From assembly GCF_964355755.1 (NCBI RefSeq), contig NC_092675.1, forward strand, positions 15,947,312 through 16,011,311: a DNA stretch of 64,000 nucleotides, written 5' to 3'. Each line of letters begins with the position of its first letter. Positions within the stretch are counted from its first letter, which is position 1. A program made the position numbers and the translations under genes. Below, in pieces: positions 34,620 to 46,799 of this stretch. The notes beneath the pieces are model-generated. The model saw nothing but the letters and a program-made list of their open reading frames with translations. It did not search any database and had not been told where the DNA came from. This stretch comes from Antedon mediterranea (taxonomy: Eukaryota > Echinodermata > Crinoidea > Comatulida > Antedonidae).

Positions 34620-37600
34620 AGGGAATTTAAAATATCTTTTATTTTCGAGTGGCCAGATGAAACCACCGACTAAAGTTGCAATACCGTAAATACCAATGTT
34701 TATAGGTATAAATACATTTCAGTAACACACAACAGTGATATACATGTTATTCACATTTCAGTATTTTCTTTAGTTATCAGAAATGCTCAGAAACAGTCGG
34801 ATCCAATTAGAACTGTTGCTGATTTTTACATTTTACTTCTCGATAATTATAAAAAAAATAAATCATTCCACAAACAATCCTCTTACTTTCTCACAATACA
34901 AAAATACGGAGTGATTAGAAACCATCAGAGCACATGGAGTTATACTTAATGTATTTAAGTTGTTACTGACATGAACTTTTATTGTAATTGTTATCATTTG
35001 CAGTATGAATCGTCCCAAGACGCAGCAGTATATTCGCATGTAATTCAGGATAAATTGGAATTTTGGAATTCTTCACTGAGCTGTGTTTCCCCATTGCGTA
35101 GAAGACATCACGTATTACACATGTAGAATGCATGGGAAAGTATACATATAAGAAGTTAGTGTGTAGTAAACCCTACGGGACGCCGATTGGGTAATCAAAA
35201 ATATATTGATGTGAAATAATAACAATTAAATATTGTTTCTATTATTAATTGTTTTGTAAGATTACTTTCATTTTACTCAGACATTTGGCAACCTGACGTA
35301 TGATATTTAAATTCAATCCCTAATATTAAACGGGATGTCTGGTGGACTTTACGTTTAAACTGTACAAATTTAAAGCAAAAGGTTAAATACTTCAGTTTAT
35401 GAAAACAATACACTGTATAAAAATATATCGTATTAAAGCATATGATCTAACTAAACTAATTAAACATCCATAAAAACCCGATATTCCTTACATTTACAAT
35501 GCTATATATTATACTATTATACTAGATCCGGCCTGATTCATTTAAAGATGTATTGTCCCCCAAAAACATGAAAAATGAAGATTAATTAAATCAGATTTTT
35601 AATAGGCTATTTTGTAGTTTTAATAAAATTAATCACTTTCGCAGAAAAAACCCAAAAAAAAGGAATGTTTTCCCTTATAAAATGACAAAATAAATGGTTA
35701 AATTCAACCAAAAATCCATTGACTGGCAGCCAAATTGACTATTTTTTGCTTTAATTTACAGTTTTTTTTCAGTTAAATACATGTTTTTTGATCTATTTTT
35801 TGGCCGAAGTGGATAACTATTATGATATTAAAATGGCTTATTCAACAAAAACATTTAAATAATTATTTTTTCAGGGCGACAATACATCTTTAACGTTAAC
35901 GATTAAAAAAAAAAAAACAGCATGTAAACTGTATTACGAAAAAACACTTTTTACGAGAGAAGTGTTAACATCTCAAACAATAAAAGTATTTTTAATTATA
36001 ATTTAATTTCTATATTATGTAGGCCTACAGTATCTGATCATTCGTTTATGCACGAATTGTACATTAACTATTGTTAGGCCTTTATGATGACTTTTTGAAA
36101 ATAAATGTTGGATGAAAAAGAACGGAGGTGAATTATTTCAGTAGGATAAGAAATTAGATTTGTTTGAGAAAGATAACGTATAGAATATACTGTGTTTATT
36201 TACCATCCACTCTGTTTGTACCTTCTTCCCAGAGGGCTAATTTGACGAACCCTAAGAGCCAAGCAACACCCTTTCAAAGATACCGGCGGTAATATAGATA
36301 CGGACTGACATTTCAACTTTGTTGGTTTTAATTGTTTCAAACAGCCTGTGAACAGTAGGCTACTTATCTATAAAAAGACAATTTGAAGAGAAAAATTAAA
36401 TAAATAGAAGATAAAATCTCTCTTTTGGTAGTTATTAAGTACATATTTGTACTGAATATAAGTTGAATTAAAAGCATAAACTACAAAAGACAAAAAGTAA
36501 ATATTACCGTCGCAAACATTCCACGAAACATTAATCATTAGAATATTTGAACATTAGTTCATAGGGTTTTGTGATCAGATAATGAACCGCCCTACATTAA
36601 CGTCTGAAAAAAATATGACTATTTTACAATATTGAATATACGGGAAAAGACTATAACAATTCCAATCTACCCACATTAACATAAATCAGTTATATTTATT
36701 CATATCATCGCTTTTTCTTTTATTTTTCCGAAAAACATTAGATTTTATAAAAGAAGTGCCAGAGATCGAATTTTTCTGTGGAATGTTTTCTTGGACAATT
36801 TCTTCTAATCTAATAAATAACGTATAACATAATTAGTTTATCGAGTGTCTTTTTAATTGTAAATATTTATGTGAAGTAGATAACTTGGTTTGTTTTATTT
36901 GGATATATCTTGTTTTATTAAGCTTAATTAGTTAGCAAATAGCAATGAATTAACGTTTCAAAATAACAGGAAAGGACGCGTGTGTAGAACCTTGGAGTAT
37001 ACACCTTTGAAAGCCTGTGGTATGGATCCCTTGGTTTTGAATAAATAAACTAGTTAAAGTTACTCTATACAGTTATAACACAGCCAATGGTAAATTGCTT
37101 AAAAACTGCAGGCGATACTGCAACTTTGATATTATAGAAAACAGTTAAGAACACGAAGCAAGATATTGCATTCTCAGTAATGTGTACCCAGCTGTAGGCG
37201 CTGTATTGTAAGTCAACAGACATATTACTGGCTAGTTTAGAGGGCATGATGTTAGCCTAGCTTTAGCACAGACAACGTCAGTCAAATTGATACTGTAATG
37301 CAACAGTAATGTTAGATCAACATCGACAAGACAGATATTTTAGTTTTGCATGGTAGATAAATAGCGCTATCATATCGATAAGACCTGGTCAATTACAACA
37401 CAGCGTAACGTCATAAACTTTTACTATTTTTGATAGGTATAGGAAAATACTTAATAATATCAAATTAATTTTTTTCTGTAGTAGTAGTCTTTAAAATATG
37501 CATAATTATTAAAATAAAGAGATGCATATCGTAACTAGTGTTTTTACACCTTTTTTTTTTACTTTATCGCTTTATATAGTACCTCGTTAAGAGATTAAAT

Positions 37601-38190
37601 AAACATTAAATATCATAACATTGCAATACTAAATAGAAAAAAAACCTTAAATCAAATTCATTTGTTGTGCTAACAATTGTTTGTATCTTTTCAACTTCGA
37701 CCTTGCCATCAGTGGTGTGCATTAGTAAAAACGTTTTCTAGAGACGATATAAAACGAAATTGTATCACCACTGTTTCACTTAATTTACATAATTAGTTCA
37801 AAGTTCAACATGGACTCCATTCCCTGCTTTCTTTGGTATTTTGACAAGTAGCATTTTATTGTAACTGTCAATCATAAATCAAATATGTTCTTTCTCTTAC
37901 AAATATGAAATCATCCTCAGAACTATTTCTCGTAATTATCGCAGCCGTGTAAGAATAACACTCCCCACGTGGTGCTGTGATGGGTTTATCGAAATCGGAC
38001 TTAAATAAACAGTGTGGTACCAAATGAGAAAAATGTATTCCTTTTGCAGTTATTTTTTTTATTCTTACAAAATGGTATGACACATCACATAACAAGCGAT
38101 ACTGTGATTGGCTAAGACCTACTTTGTTTTTAACAAACGAAATTGTTGTTGAAACATAAGATGTGGGCCTAAATAAACCAACAGATAGAT
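34620..38190. other. Intergenic (apart from the MITE); no gene seen
   Basis: AT-rich. The 110-codon minus-strand frame at 37868-38200 shows no domain and ends in a (TCAA)n tract, so I treat it as chance. Confidence 0.45.
35542..35893. mobile_element. TTAA-flanked MITE, about 352 bp
   Basis: Starts TTAAAGATGTATTGTCCCCC and ends with gcgacaatacatctttaa. The terminal inverted repeat of about 17 bp differs at one base, and TTAA forms both outer ends, as in piggyBac-type target choice. A fragment of the same family is at 22255-22284. Confidence 0.7.
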
Positions 38191-38194
38191 TATC

Positions 38195-38345
38195 AATCAA
38201 TCAATCAATCAATAATAAATTGTATTTCTCAAATAAAAATAAAAGTAAAGATAACATAAAATAATACATAATAAATGAGAAAAGGGGTACCCCACTGAAA
38301 GCTTAAGCTTTAAAATGCTTAAGATGTGGGGTCCAGGCAACATAT
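38195..38345. repeat. (TCAA)n tract with retroelement 3'-end-like sequence
   Basis: A tcaatcaatc... tract is followed by AT-rich DNA and gggtaccccactgaaagctt, aagctttaaaatg and gatgtggggtcc. It resembles 18235-18330 in plan. Confidence 0.45.
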
Positions 38346-38859
38346 TTAAGTAAGGTAAGGTAAGAAACAAAAAGTAAAATATCAATATGATAATGAGCAA
38401 AAAAGGTATTTATCTTAACGAATGCAGTTATAATTTAACTTAAAACAGATATATTATAACTATAAGGTAAATATATGTTGAGACTAGGTTACGTAGGCCT
38501 ATAGTATTTTACTTTATAAGTAATTATGTTAATTGAAAAGGAATAAATCCAGTTACAATGTAATTTGCCAACATCTATTCAAATTACGACCAAAATAAGA
38601 CCTGATGACTGATGTGCATCCTGATATTCATTTTGGATTTGAAAGAGTATTCGTATAGGCCTATTGTTATTATTTAAATATCATATAGAAACTCTAGCAT
38701 TGCTTTCGTTATCTGTATATAACTTCCCATCCTTTTTATCATTCTTTTTTATGGAAAAGAGTGGCCTAGAATGTTTCTTTTCATACTGTAATTATTCGTT
38801 ACAATAATTTAATTTTGAATATGTCGACTAAATTATTCTAAAAAGACATGTTGAAAAAA

Positions 38860-39255
38860 AGCCAGATATAAATATTATCGATATGGAATTTGCAAAGGTT
38901 TTTTATGTGTTTGTGTACATTTAATATTACAAATATCAAAGAATTATCTTTAGTTAAGATTCAAATAAAAGTTAATTTTAAAATAAAATTGTTAACGTAC
39001 CCAGTTCAACTATACGATGAATTACGCATGTTGCAAAAACACACAAGGTTAAGTAGTAAATTAAATAAAAAAACAATAAAATCGAAAACAGACACAAATA
39101 TTATCAAGATGGAATTTGCAAATGTTGGTGTTTTAAATGTATTATTCTTGAAAAATACTGTTGATACTGCAAATACTACATATATCAAAGAAATATCTTA
39201 AGATTCAAATAAAACTTTACAAAGTTCAACTGTACGATGAAATACGCATGTCATG
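38860..39255. repeat. Diverged tandem duplication, period about 225 bp
   Basis: Paired blocks: aaatattatcgatatggaat with aaatattatcaagatggaat; aaatatcaaagaattatctt with tatatcaaagaaatatctta; gttcaactatacgatgaatt with gttcaactgtacgatgaaat. It explains the chance frames there on both strands. Confidence 0.65.
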
Positions 39256-42200
39256 GACGCAGAACAGTTAAATAAAATCAAATGATTGCAACTCCAACGG
39301 CTTGTTCTGACACTACATGTCTTCTTCAGATTTGAGATATCTTTAAACAGACTTTACAGTTAATCATACAATTACAAGCGAAACATAGTCCTATATAACA
39401 TTACCAGCTAGATAGAAAGTGTTTCTGTCGCTAAACATGATAAGACCAAGATATCATTTATCGTGAAACATGGTGAAACTTGATAACCTGAATATACAAC
39501 ACTTTGTCACATATAAAAGTACATGTAATAGGATTTTAATAGATAGTCATCTTAACTCGAGACAAGGTAAGCCGTTGTCTTCACCAACCGAGATATCATT
39601 AATTTCTACAGAGAAAGAAATTAACAGTTTGGAAGAGACTGGGTGTTTACTTGCTGAGTTTTTGACAGTTTAAGGAAGCTACTTCTCTTCACAGATGTAA
39701 AACATAGGGTGTATGTAATGAATTGAAGACGGGGGTGCATTGTAAAACCAATAAAGTTGTATAACTTTTAATCAAAGACACTGTGGTGTATCATCTTTTA
39801 AATTGTATTTGTGTTAAATGTACTTATGCCTACTATATTATTTAAAGTTTAAAATATAAAAAATACACTGTGTCATCTTATGTTCTATAAAGTTTGCCCG
39901 ACAAGACAGACATTTCGTTTTGACGAGACCTATCTAATGACATTCAAATAACATATCTATTTCAATTTGATTGGTCTTGTGGTGCGATGACAAATTACCC
40001 GAGCAATGCACCGGTACATCATTTTCCTTAAAGTTATGTAAAGTTTGTTATTGTTTTATACCACCTGACCATACAAAACAACAAAAAGGTGTGTCCTTAA
40101 CAATAATTGAGCAATGTCATAATGTTTATGTGTAAATTCACCTTCAATTTGTCGTGAATTTTCCAACTGTTTTATTCCAGAGGCGATACCAGCAGTGTGA
40201 TTCGTGAGTGTGGGTATTACCAACTAGTATTTGTTTTTAATTACACAAATTGCCAACTGTTAGACTTTGTCATTAAAGCACGGTTGTGGTGATATTAGCT
40301 GTCACTAAGATGAATACAAATTTACACGTAGCTGTTGGAATATGCAATTCTAAAATACCTAGCGTTAAATATGATGTCAAAATTGAAATCTGATTTCAAT
40401 TGAATTCGTAATCATCACCAATTTCAAAAAGACCCGGAAGTTATCGGAGCAAAGATCACATGAATGTTACACTCATTGTTAGTTACCGATATCTTCTGAT
40501 TTCAATTTTGCTAAATCTGATTATGCATCTGAAACCCTATACAATATGAGCCCTCTCGATTAATGTCCATAACGTATTTAGGAATTGTATGGGAACGAAG
40601 CTTAGTTATCAAACACATGTTATCAAACTAAGTTTGGGGAAATTTCGATCCAATACCAATGTTTTCTCTGATCTGTAACGCCTAAAAAAACCTAAAAAAG
40701 CCCAATATATTCGATTGTAATAATAGTGTAGGCCTAATCATTTTGCTAATATTAAACATTTTCATCTTTATTTATAACTAAACTTGTTTTGTAAGTGGAT
40801 TTTTATTTTAAAATAAACTGTATTAAACATGTTAATTGCAATTAAAACAGCTTCATTCATTTATTATACCATATTATAACAATACTTTTTTATTGGCTTT
40901 ATTCAATGGGAAAGCAACAACCAATGTGTTCTTAATTTGAGGAGACTGCGGTAGTGTATGTTTTTAGTACGTAACTCAATTTAAGTTACACATCTGTCAA
41001 TACTGGTTCATCGTAATCGGGAACTGTTATTTATCAATTCATTGTTAAGTTATTGTATATGCCATAAGCAACCTAAGTTGACGTATCATGCAGTATGATT
41101 GACAGTGTAGATTGAAGTAACAGTCAGAAAGCTAGCCCCGCCCAGCTGGGTTTGTTTGCAAGAGCAGAGAGGTGGATGGCAAAGTGAACGGTATCCCGCG
41201 GTCACGACAAATTGCAGTCAGTTCAGCCAGACCATAACCATGGCGTTCAAATTACTTTGATGCATTTCAAAATCTATGACATATTAAGGCGCCCAGACTA
41301 GGCCATTCACCATACATCTTTAGCCAGTGTTACCAATGTTCAGGGGAACACTGTGCTGTAAAAACATTCTAGCATGGCCTGTATCTCACCAAGGACTGCT
41401 ATACAAGGAACTCGACATGACTTTCGGAACCTGTGGTCAGCTAAATATTTTTCTATGATCAATATTTTGTCAAGATATAAAAGCAAACATTCTTTGAGCA
41501 TGCGCAATTATGAAATAACGTGATGTCACAGAAGTTCATGGTACTGAATTTACCAAAGAAACTTTTGTGAATATTTAAAAAATAAGTTTTTGTTGATTAA
41601 AATGGCAAATAAAATGGAAATGAATTGAGAGTTCGTAGAACACTTTAGAAAACTTTTCTTGAGTTTGAAATCAATAGTTTGTCAGTGTAGACTAGGTTGA
41701 ACTGCACAACTTACTACCACTGATAAATACAAGTTTTAAGCTATGACATCATTCTTGAATAAATGAACGCGAAAACAAAGTAGAGGACATAAAATTACGA
41801 TATATTGTCCACCTGAAGAAATAATCTATTAGAAAAAATTATTTATTTTTATTTTTATTTATTTCATGTTTTGAGAAACAATACGTCTTTATATAATATA
41901 CACCGATGACTTTATTGTGCAATAAGGTTGATTACTATTCTGGGTCTTATGCAAGAAAACATTTGACACTGAACGCAACAAAATGTTAAAGGAAAAGTTG
42001 TAAGTTTTTAAGATCTAAACATTTATACAAGTATTAATCTCGGTAAGTTTAATAGACAATAACATAGTTAAACTGTCGCCATCTGACAGATAGCGATTGC
42101 ATTCTGTTATTATTACCCACTAATGTACTTCTTTTATTTTATTGTAACATCAAGGATATATTGAATGGCTTAAAAAGACCTTTTCATAAGCCTTTAAAAC

Positions 42201-42730
42201 AGATTTAAGAACCATTTAAGAGCTTATATACAAACAAATTGTGTTTAATTACCTTTTGTTGAAAGTCGGGGATAATAGTTAAGGATTAAAAGAACAAAAC
42301 AAAGTAGAAATGGATAAGGTTTCAATAGCACATAAGTAACATCAAATGAAGTAACAAAGTTAAGAATACTTAGAATTATAGAAATCTTCACGATAAAGGA
42401 CTTTAGAGTACAGCTGCTTTGGTGGTAATACGTTTAACGATACGATACCATCCCTTAAATTTAAAGCAAATCTTGTCGATTGAATAGCGATTCATTAACT
42501 ACACACTTATTTTGTTTTTCAAACAACGTTTGATGGGAGAATATACCTAAGCTTAACTAAACGTCTGCTTTCAATAGGAGAGTGTAGTATGCATAGCGCA
42601 GCTAATAATTTTATCCACAAAACATTACCGGTATTACTTGCACCCGGCTTGTGCGCGTTGCTATAATCTTTTTCATTTTTTTTCTCTTTCGTGGGGGTCA
42701 CCCACATTTATTCATTCCTTATAAAAATAT
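39256..42730. other. Intergenic; no gene seen
   Basis: A GC-richer patch at 41130-41240 includes ccccgccc (GC-box-like) and an ATG context accATGGcg at about 41240, but no open frame follows. It could be a distal regulatory element or a non-coding exon; I cannot support either. Confidence 0.4.
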
Positions 42731-42878
42731 ATTTTGACACATGTGAGCCCGATAAACAAAAACAAGGAAACAAGTATTGGTTGTAAAGTTATTTAATATG
42801 AATGGCAAGTCATCGTTGCAGCATGCACGTAAAAGGAAAACATAAAAAAGGAACATTGGGATGCTCTGAAAGGGCCAA
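42731..42878 (-). repeat. Ngaro terminal repeat B2
   Basis: 148 bp starting attttgacacatgtgagccc; same sequence as B1 at 43056-43203. It is the 3' end of the element. Confidence 0.9.
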
Positions 42879-42935
42879 AACACATGTCTCAAAATCGTAA
42901 TTGAAAACAAAATAAAGAGGGAGTGGAGGGAGGGA

Positions 42936-43057
42936 AGTGAAAATTATTTTACTTAGCCAAAAACTGGCGTGGTAATCTGTTGACAGCGTGAGGTGAAGAG
43001 GATGAGATGCTCACGCTGTCAAAAGATGATTGCGAGGGCGCCCCGCAATCACGTGAT
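42936..43057 (-). repeat. Ngaro repeat A2
   Basis: 122 bp identical to A1. It contains an internal hairpin: gacagcgtgag ... ctcacgctgtc, and a second one, gattgcg ... cgcaatc. Structured ends like these may guide circle formation. Confidence 0.92.
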
Positions 43058-43203
43058 TTTGACACATGTGAGCCCGATAAACAAAAACAAGGAAACAAGT
43101 ATTGGTTGTAAAGTTATTTAATATGAATGGCAAGTCATCGTTGCAGCATGCACGTAAAAGGAAAACATAAAAAAGGAACATTGGGATGCTCTGAAAGGGC
43201 CAA
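43056..43203 (-). repeat. Ngaro repeat B1
   Basis: 148 bp, identical by eye to B2, directly abutting A2. Confidence 0.9.
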
Positions 43204-43269
43204 CACAGTTGGCAACGAAGGGGCCAACGAAGCAGCCCAAATTAAGTGCAGGTAGAACCGATGACAAGC

Positions 43270-43720
43270 CATTCAGATGATGGTGCAACATATGTTGACA
43301 CCCAGAACGTATAGAAACTATCTACATAGTCTACCTGGAGCAACATGTGTTGACTCCAGTACCCGGTTGACCATTAGCGCCTGATAGGTGGAGCAACCAA
43401 ATATTGACATCGAAAAACGTATAGAAACACCTACATTAGTCTACCTGGAGCAACATGTGTTGACTCCAGTACATGTTTAAACATTTTAATTAGGTAGGCA
43501 GTGTAATCAAATGTTGGCACCGAAAAACGTATAGAAACAATCTACATTAGTCTGCCTGGGGCAACATGTGTTGACTCCAGTACGCGTTTGAGAATTGAGT
43601 TTAATAAACGGTGCAACACCGAAAACATATAAATAACTTATTAGTCTACCTGGAGCAACGTGTTGACTCCGATTGAACATATGATTATAATTGGCGGTGC
43701 AACCTATGCTGTCACCGAAA
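43270..43720. repeat. Tandem array, about 110-bp unit, about four copies (Ngaro 3' region)
   Basis: ctacctggagcaacatgtgt, followed by tgactcc, recurs at about 43331, 43441, 43552 and 43646. cgaaaaacgtatagaaac recurs between. Spacings are 110, 111 and 94 bp. It lies between the recombinase remnant and B1. Confidence 0.8.
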
Positions 43721-43819
43721 GAAAACAAAAATAAAATAAGTAAAATGATATACAGAAAAAATAAGTATCAACTTTGTTTAAGCTTGACGCTTAATACCCA
43801 GTCATGCTTAGGAAATATG

Positions 43820-44425
43820 CCAACCAGCCAGCACCCATATTTACAACGCTGTATTTGACAAAGTTATGTGGTTCGACCATCGTCCAAAAATCAAAATGTC
43901 TTGGTGAGAGTGTCAAAGTTGGTGAAGGTCGGTAGCTCGACCGATTCTGAAAGAATGAGTGTTAAACTGTGTATGTTCCAGACTAGCATGGCGAGCTAAT
44001 TGTTTATAGCATTAGTGTGTGTTCTGCGGCCTTGGAGACTACTGCTTCACTGGCTCTGAGGCATGCGAAGTAACATATTATGAACAAGGCTCTGTATAGG
44101 ATGAATTCGTATTTGGATTTCATGCTACCTCGCATATGTCCAATTAGCGTTACAAGAATGTCGGAGGTGACCGGCGGTCTGATCGGTTTGGATGGAGAGT
44201 TCGTTTTTTGTTTCGCTACTCCTCTGCATAAATTGCTGACTGCTGGATTTGCGGTAAGGTCTTCCATAAATGATACCCTGTGCACGAATGACACTGGGCT
44301 AAGGTAGTTTCGAATCGTGGAAATCGCCAGTGCATTTTTAGTCAGCTTACTTACATAGAGAACAATTGTCTGTGGAGTCGCTGGCAGCGGAAGGCTTAGT
44401 GATTTCCCGAATTGGTTAAAATGCC
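43820..44425 (-). pseudogene. Ngaro tyrosine recombinase (YR) remnant
   Basis: On the minus strand the frame from about 44423 reads LPLPATPQTIVLYVSKLT and ISTIRNYLSPVSF (SAM-like N-terminal domain), then RPPVTSDILVTLIGHM and YRALFIICYFACLRASEAVV (the first catalytic Arg in CLR). A stop at 44004 follows. Beyond it come NTHSFRIGRAT (catalytic HxxR, 43941-43961) and FGRWSNH. The final catalytic Tyr expected after GRWS is not visible (LSNTA instead), and more stops intervene. This enzyme class inserts the circular cDNA; this copy cannot. Confidence 0.8.
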
Positions 44426-44473
44426 ATTTGCTTTTATAGTTACTAGCGGTTCATTTACTTAATGAGTTCCACA

Positions 44474-44955
44474 TTAGCTCTCGTGTGAGGATCTTGAGTT
44501 GTTTAGTGGTTCGAAGTAGATTGGTTGTAAGTGCTTTGGTATCTTTAGCGGTGTGCGGTTCATACTGTGCTCCTCTAGCATGGCCTCCGTTTCCTGAAAA
44601 CGAGAAAGAGCGTCACATATCCTGTTTTGCTTACCAGGGATGTGCCTGGCTGTAAACTGAATGTTGTTTAGTAGTAACAAAAGGACGATAGCGCGAACCA
44701 CTCTCATGACCTTTTCGTTTGATGACAATTTTTTGTTAAGCACATATACATCAGCTAGGTTATCACAGTGGAAAACTACATGGGTGTTGGCTAGCTGTTT
44801 TGCAAAAATCGAAAGCATGACATAGATGGGGTAAATTTTGAGAACCATGATGTCGAACATTTTCCAAGTTTCCGGCCAGCGGCCTTGAATCCAGAACTTT
44901 TGGAAGGTCGCACCAAGTGCGGTTTTTGAGGCATCAGAGAAGAAATGTAAACGCT
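44474..44955 (-). pseudogene. Ngaro RNase H domain remnant
   Basis: On the minus strand FFSDASKTALGATFQ (first catalytic Asp) is followed by a degraded ELxPI-type block (LKIYPIYVMLSIFAKQL), VVFHCDNLADVYVLNKK (the DN motif) and FTARHIPGKQNRICDALSRF. These are the landmarks of the RNase H that follows RT in DIRS/Ngaro elements. The catalytic Glu position is changed (KIYP where ELFP is usual). Confidence 0.82.
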
Positions 44956-45229
44956 GCGAGTCAAATTTTTGTGGGGGTGAAAAATGGTAACGCCATTGTG
45001 TTTGCTAAGAAAGTCGGCCCAAATTTGGAGATCCTCCTTTGCTGAGTCAGAAAGGTGAATAGTTGAAAAGGGGTTAGTTAGACCGGCCGTTAGGGCATTA
45101 AGCCTTCTTAGGAACGCCAGTCCAGAGGGTATAACCCAGGTGGCAAATTGTAGCTTTTCAAAGAGATTGGGGGGCTCTCAATGTAATTGAGTGAAGTTTT
45201 GAACTTTAAAGGGAGTAACGTAATTTTAT

Positions 45230-45960
45230 TATCTCAGATGGAAGCCTGTCTTACATTTTCTGTAAATCAAGTTCAATACCCAGGAAGGAAATGGTGGTGG
45301 TGGGTGAAATTGTTTTGTGCGGTGCTAGAGGTATGCCACCGCGGTTAGCAAGCGCCTTGGATATCTTCAAGGAGTTCGCACACAGTTGGTGTGTGTCTTC
45401 AATGGAGGATGTCGTCTAATATTTTCACGTTATTGGGCTGTTTTAACTTTTTTATAAGGAAAAATTTCACTCCGTCAGAAAACTTATTGAATATTTGACA
45501 CGAAGATCCGCCGCCTTGGGGAAGCGTTTTATCGTAGTAATACTGGCCTAACCACGTGAAACCTGTGAGGTGATATTGAGTGGGATGTAAATGTATTAGT
45601 CTGTATGCGTCACTGGTGTCCGTCTTGGCCATGAATGCCGGGTGATTGTGTATGTCAATTATGTCTATTGCGTTGGCAATTGTTTCGTAATGAACTGTTA
45701 TGCAAAACCCAGGGATGTTGTGATTGACAGCGTTTGAGTCGTAGGGATAGGAGAGGTTGTGGAGGATACGACATTTTTCAGGTACGGAATTTCCGGAAGG
45801 TTGTTGATGATAGCTTGGGAGTTAGTTGCTGTAAAAGCAGCCCCATGTAAGGTAGAAGCCATGAGCAAAACATAGGGTTAAGCGTGGTGTTTGTAACCAG
45901 ATAGGAGTGCGCTTATTCTAGTGGGAATTATTGGGATCCCGAGCACTGAAAAACGAGTGG
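45230..45960 (-). pseudogene. Ngaro reverse transcriptase remnant
   Basis: Minus-strand blocks in order: ISALLSGYKHH, a frame change, VPEKCRILHNLSYPYDSNAV, FMAKTDTSDAYRLIHLHPTQ (motif A), YYYDKTLPQGGGSSCQIFNK, and VKILDDILH (LDD at 45411-45419). A one-base frameshift right after LDD leads to EDTHQLCANSLKISKALANR and TISFLGIELDL. The order fits the RT of DIRS/Ngaro elements, which use LDD rather than YxDD. It is inactive through several breaks. Confidence 0.85.
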
Positions 45961-46079
45961 CGATATTGACAGTTTGTCTGGACACATCTATTGAATCTGT
46001 TATGGTAGGAGAAGCCGAGTGGACGCTCCACGGTTGGATGGGTTAGAGGTTTATGGTTAGCTCGTTGCGTCTAGTTTAT

Positions 46080-46488
46080 GCAGGAGGTCGGCTCGAACAG
46101 ATGACCAAGAGCAAAGTGTGTACTCAGTAGCCATTCGAAATTATCAGTCGTAAAAGTACCATTAATTTGGATGACTGCGCATGAGGTATTTAATATACTT
46201 AAAATAATTAAGATGTCCTGTGTATATTTACTTAAATAAAATTGTGGCAAAGTCGTGAAAGGCCTAGTGCCAGTTGTGTTCGTTTAAGATGCAGCATTTG
46301 GGCTTAGGCACAAGTTCAAAGGTACCAGTGAACGTTGGCGTCAAAGCTTCCGCTGCGCTGTTGAAGTCGAGCAGATTGTGCAGCTCGATGAATTTGTGGG
46401 AGATTATTTTCTCTTTAAGTTTTTGACAAGGTAGGGGGTTTGAGGAAGAGAGCTGCCGGTAGGTTCGGCTTAGCGACATTAATCTCAA
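46080..46488 (-). pseudogene. Ngaro ORF1 (Gag-like) C-terminal remnant
   Basis: Minus strand: KLKEKIISHKFIELHNLLDF, then CILNEHNWH, stop, AFHDFATILF, WYFYD, FRMATEYTLCSWSSVRADLL. The spacing W...AF..........YD..FR.......W matches the conserved tail of the Gag-like ORF in DIRS/Ngaro elements and sits just upstream of RT. Three or more in-frame stops are present. Confidence 0.6.
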
Positions 46489-46571
46489 CCACAGAAGTTA
46501 CCAGGGTTTTGACGATATGCCTCATGTCCTTTAATTCTTATTTATGTCAAATTCAGGTACTGGCACATTTC

Positions 46572-46593
46572 TTTTTTTTTTTTTTTTTTTTTT
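46572..46593. repeat. Poly(T) run of about 22 (poly(A) on the element strand)
   Basis: An uninterrupted T run inside the Ngaro element, between the minisatellite and the Gag-like region. Confidence 0.9.
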
Positions 46594-46799
46594 GGTGCCG
46601 TATTTTTTACCTCTTGTTAGTTCTTTTCCGTCCTGACATGGTGTACCTGTAAGAAAATCGTTGTGCAATTAAGACGGAAAGAAAGATGTTTGTGGACAGA
46701 TATCATCAAGTTGCAGGGGAAAAGGGCCCTGCAACCATGTTAAAGGAGGAAAAAAAAAAAGATTGGAGACAAAAGTCAGCATTGGGGTAGAGAATGAAA

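Noticed and set aside
37868-38200. 110-codon minus-strand frame
   Set aside because: Runs into a TCAA microsatellite and shows no domain.
38890-39201. Overlapping frames of 103 (plus) and 60 (minus) codons
   Set aside because: Both are explained by the tandem duplication of AT-rich DNA.
41130-41245. GC-box-like patch as a promoter
   Set aside because: No open frame, exon or second core-promoter element follows, so I cannot support a gene start.
44080-44307. 75-codon plus-strand frame
   Set aside because: Antisense shadow of the tyrosine recombinase remnant.
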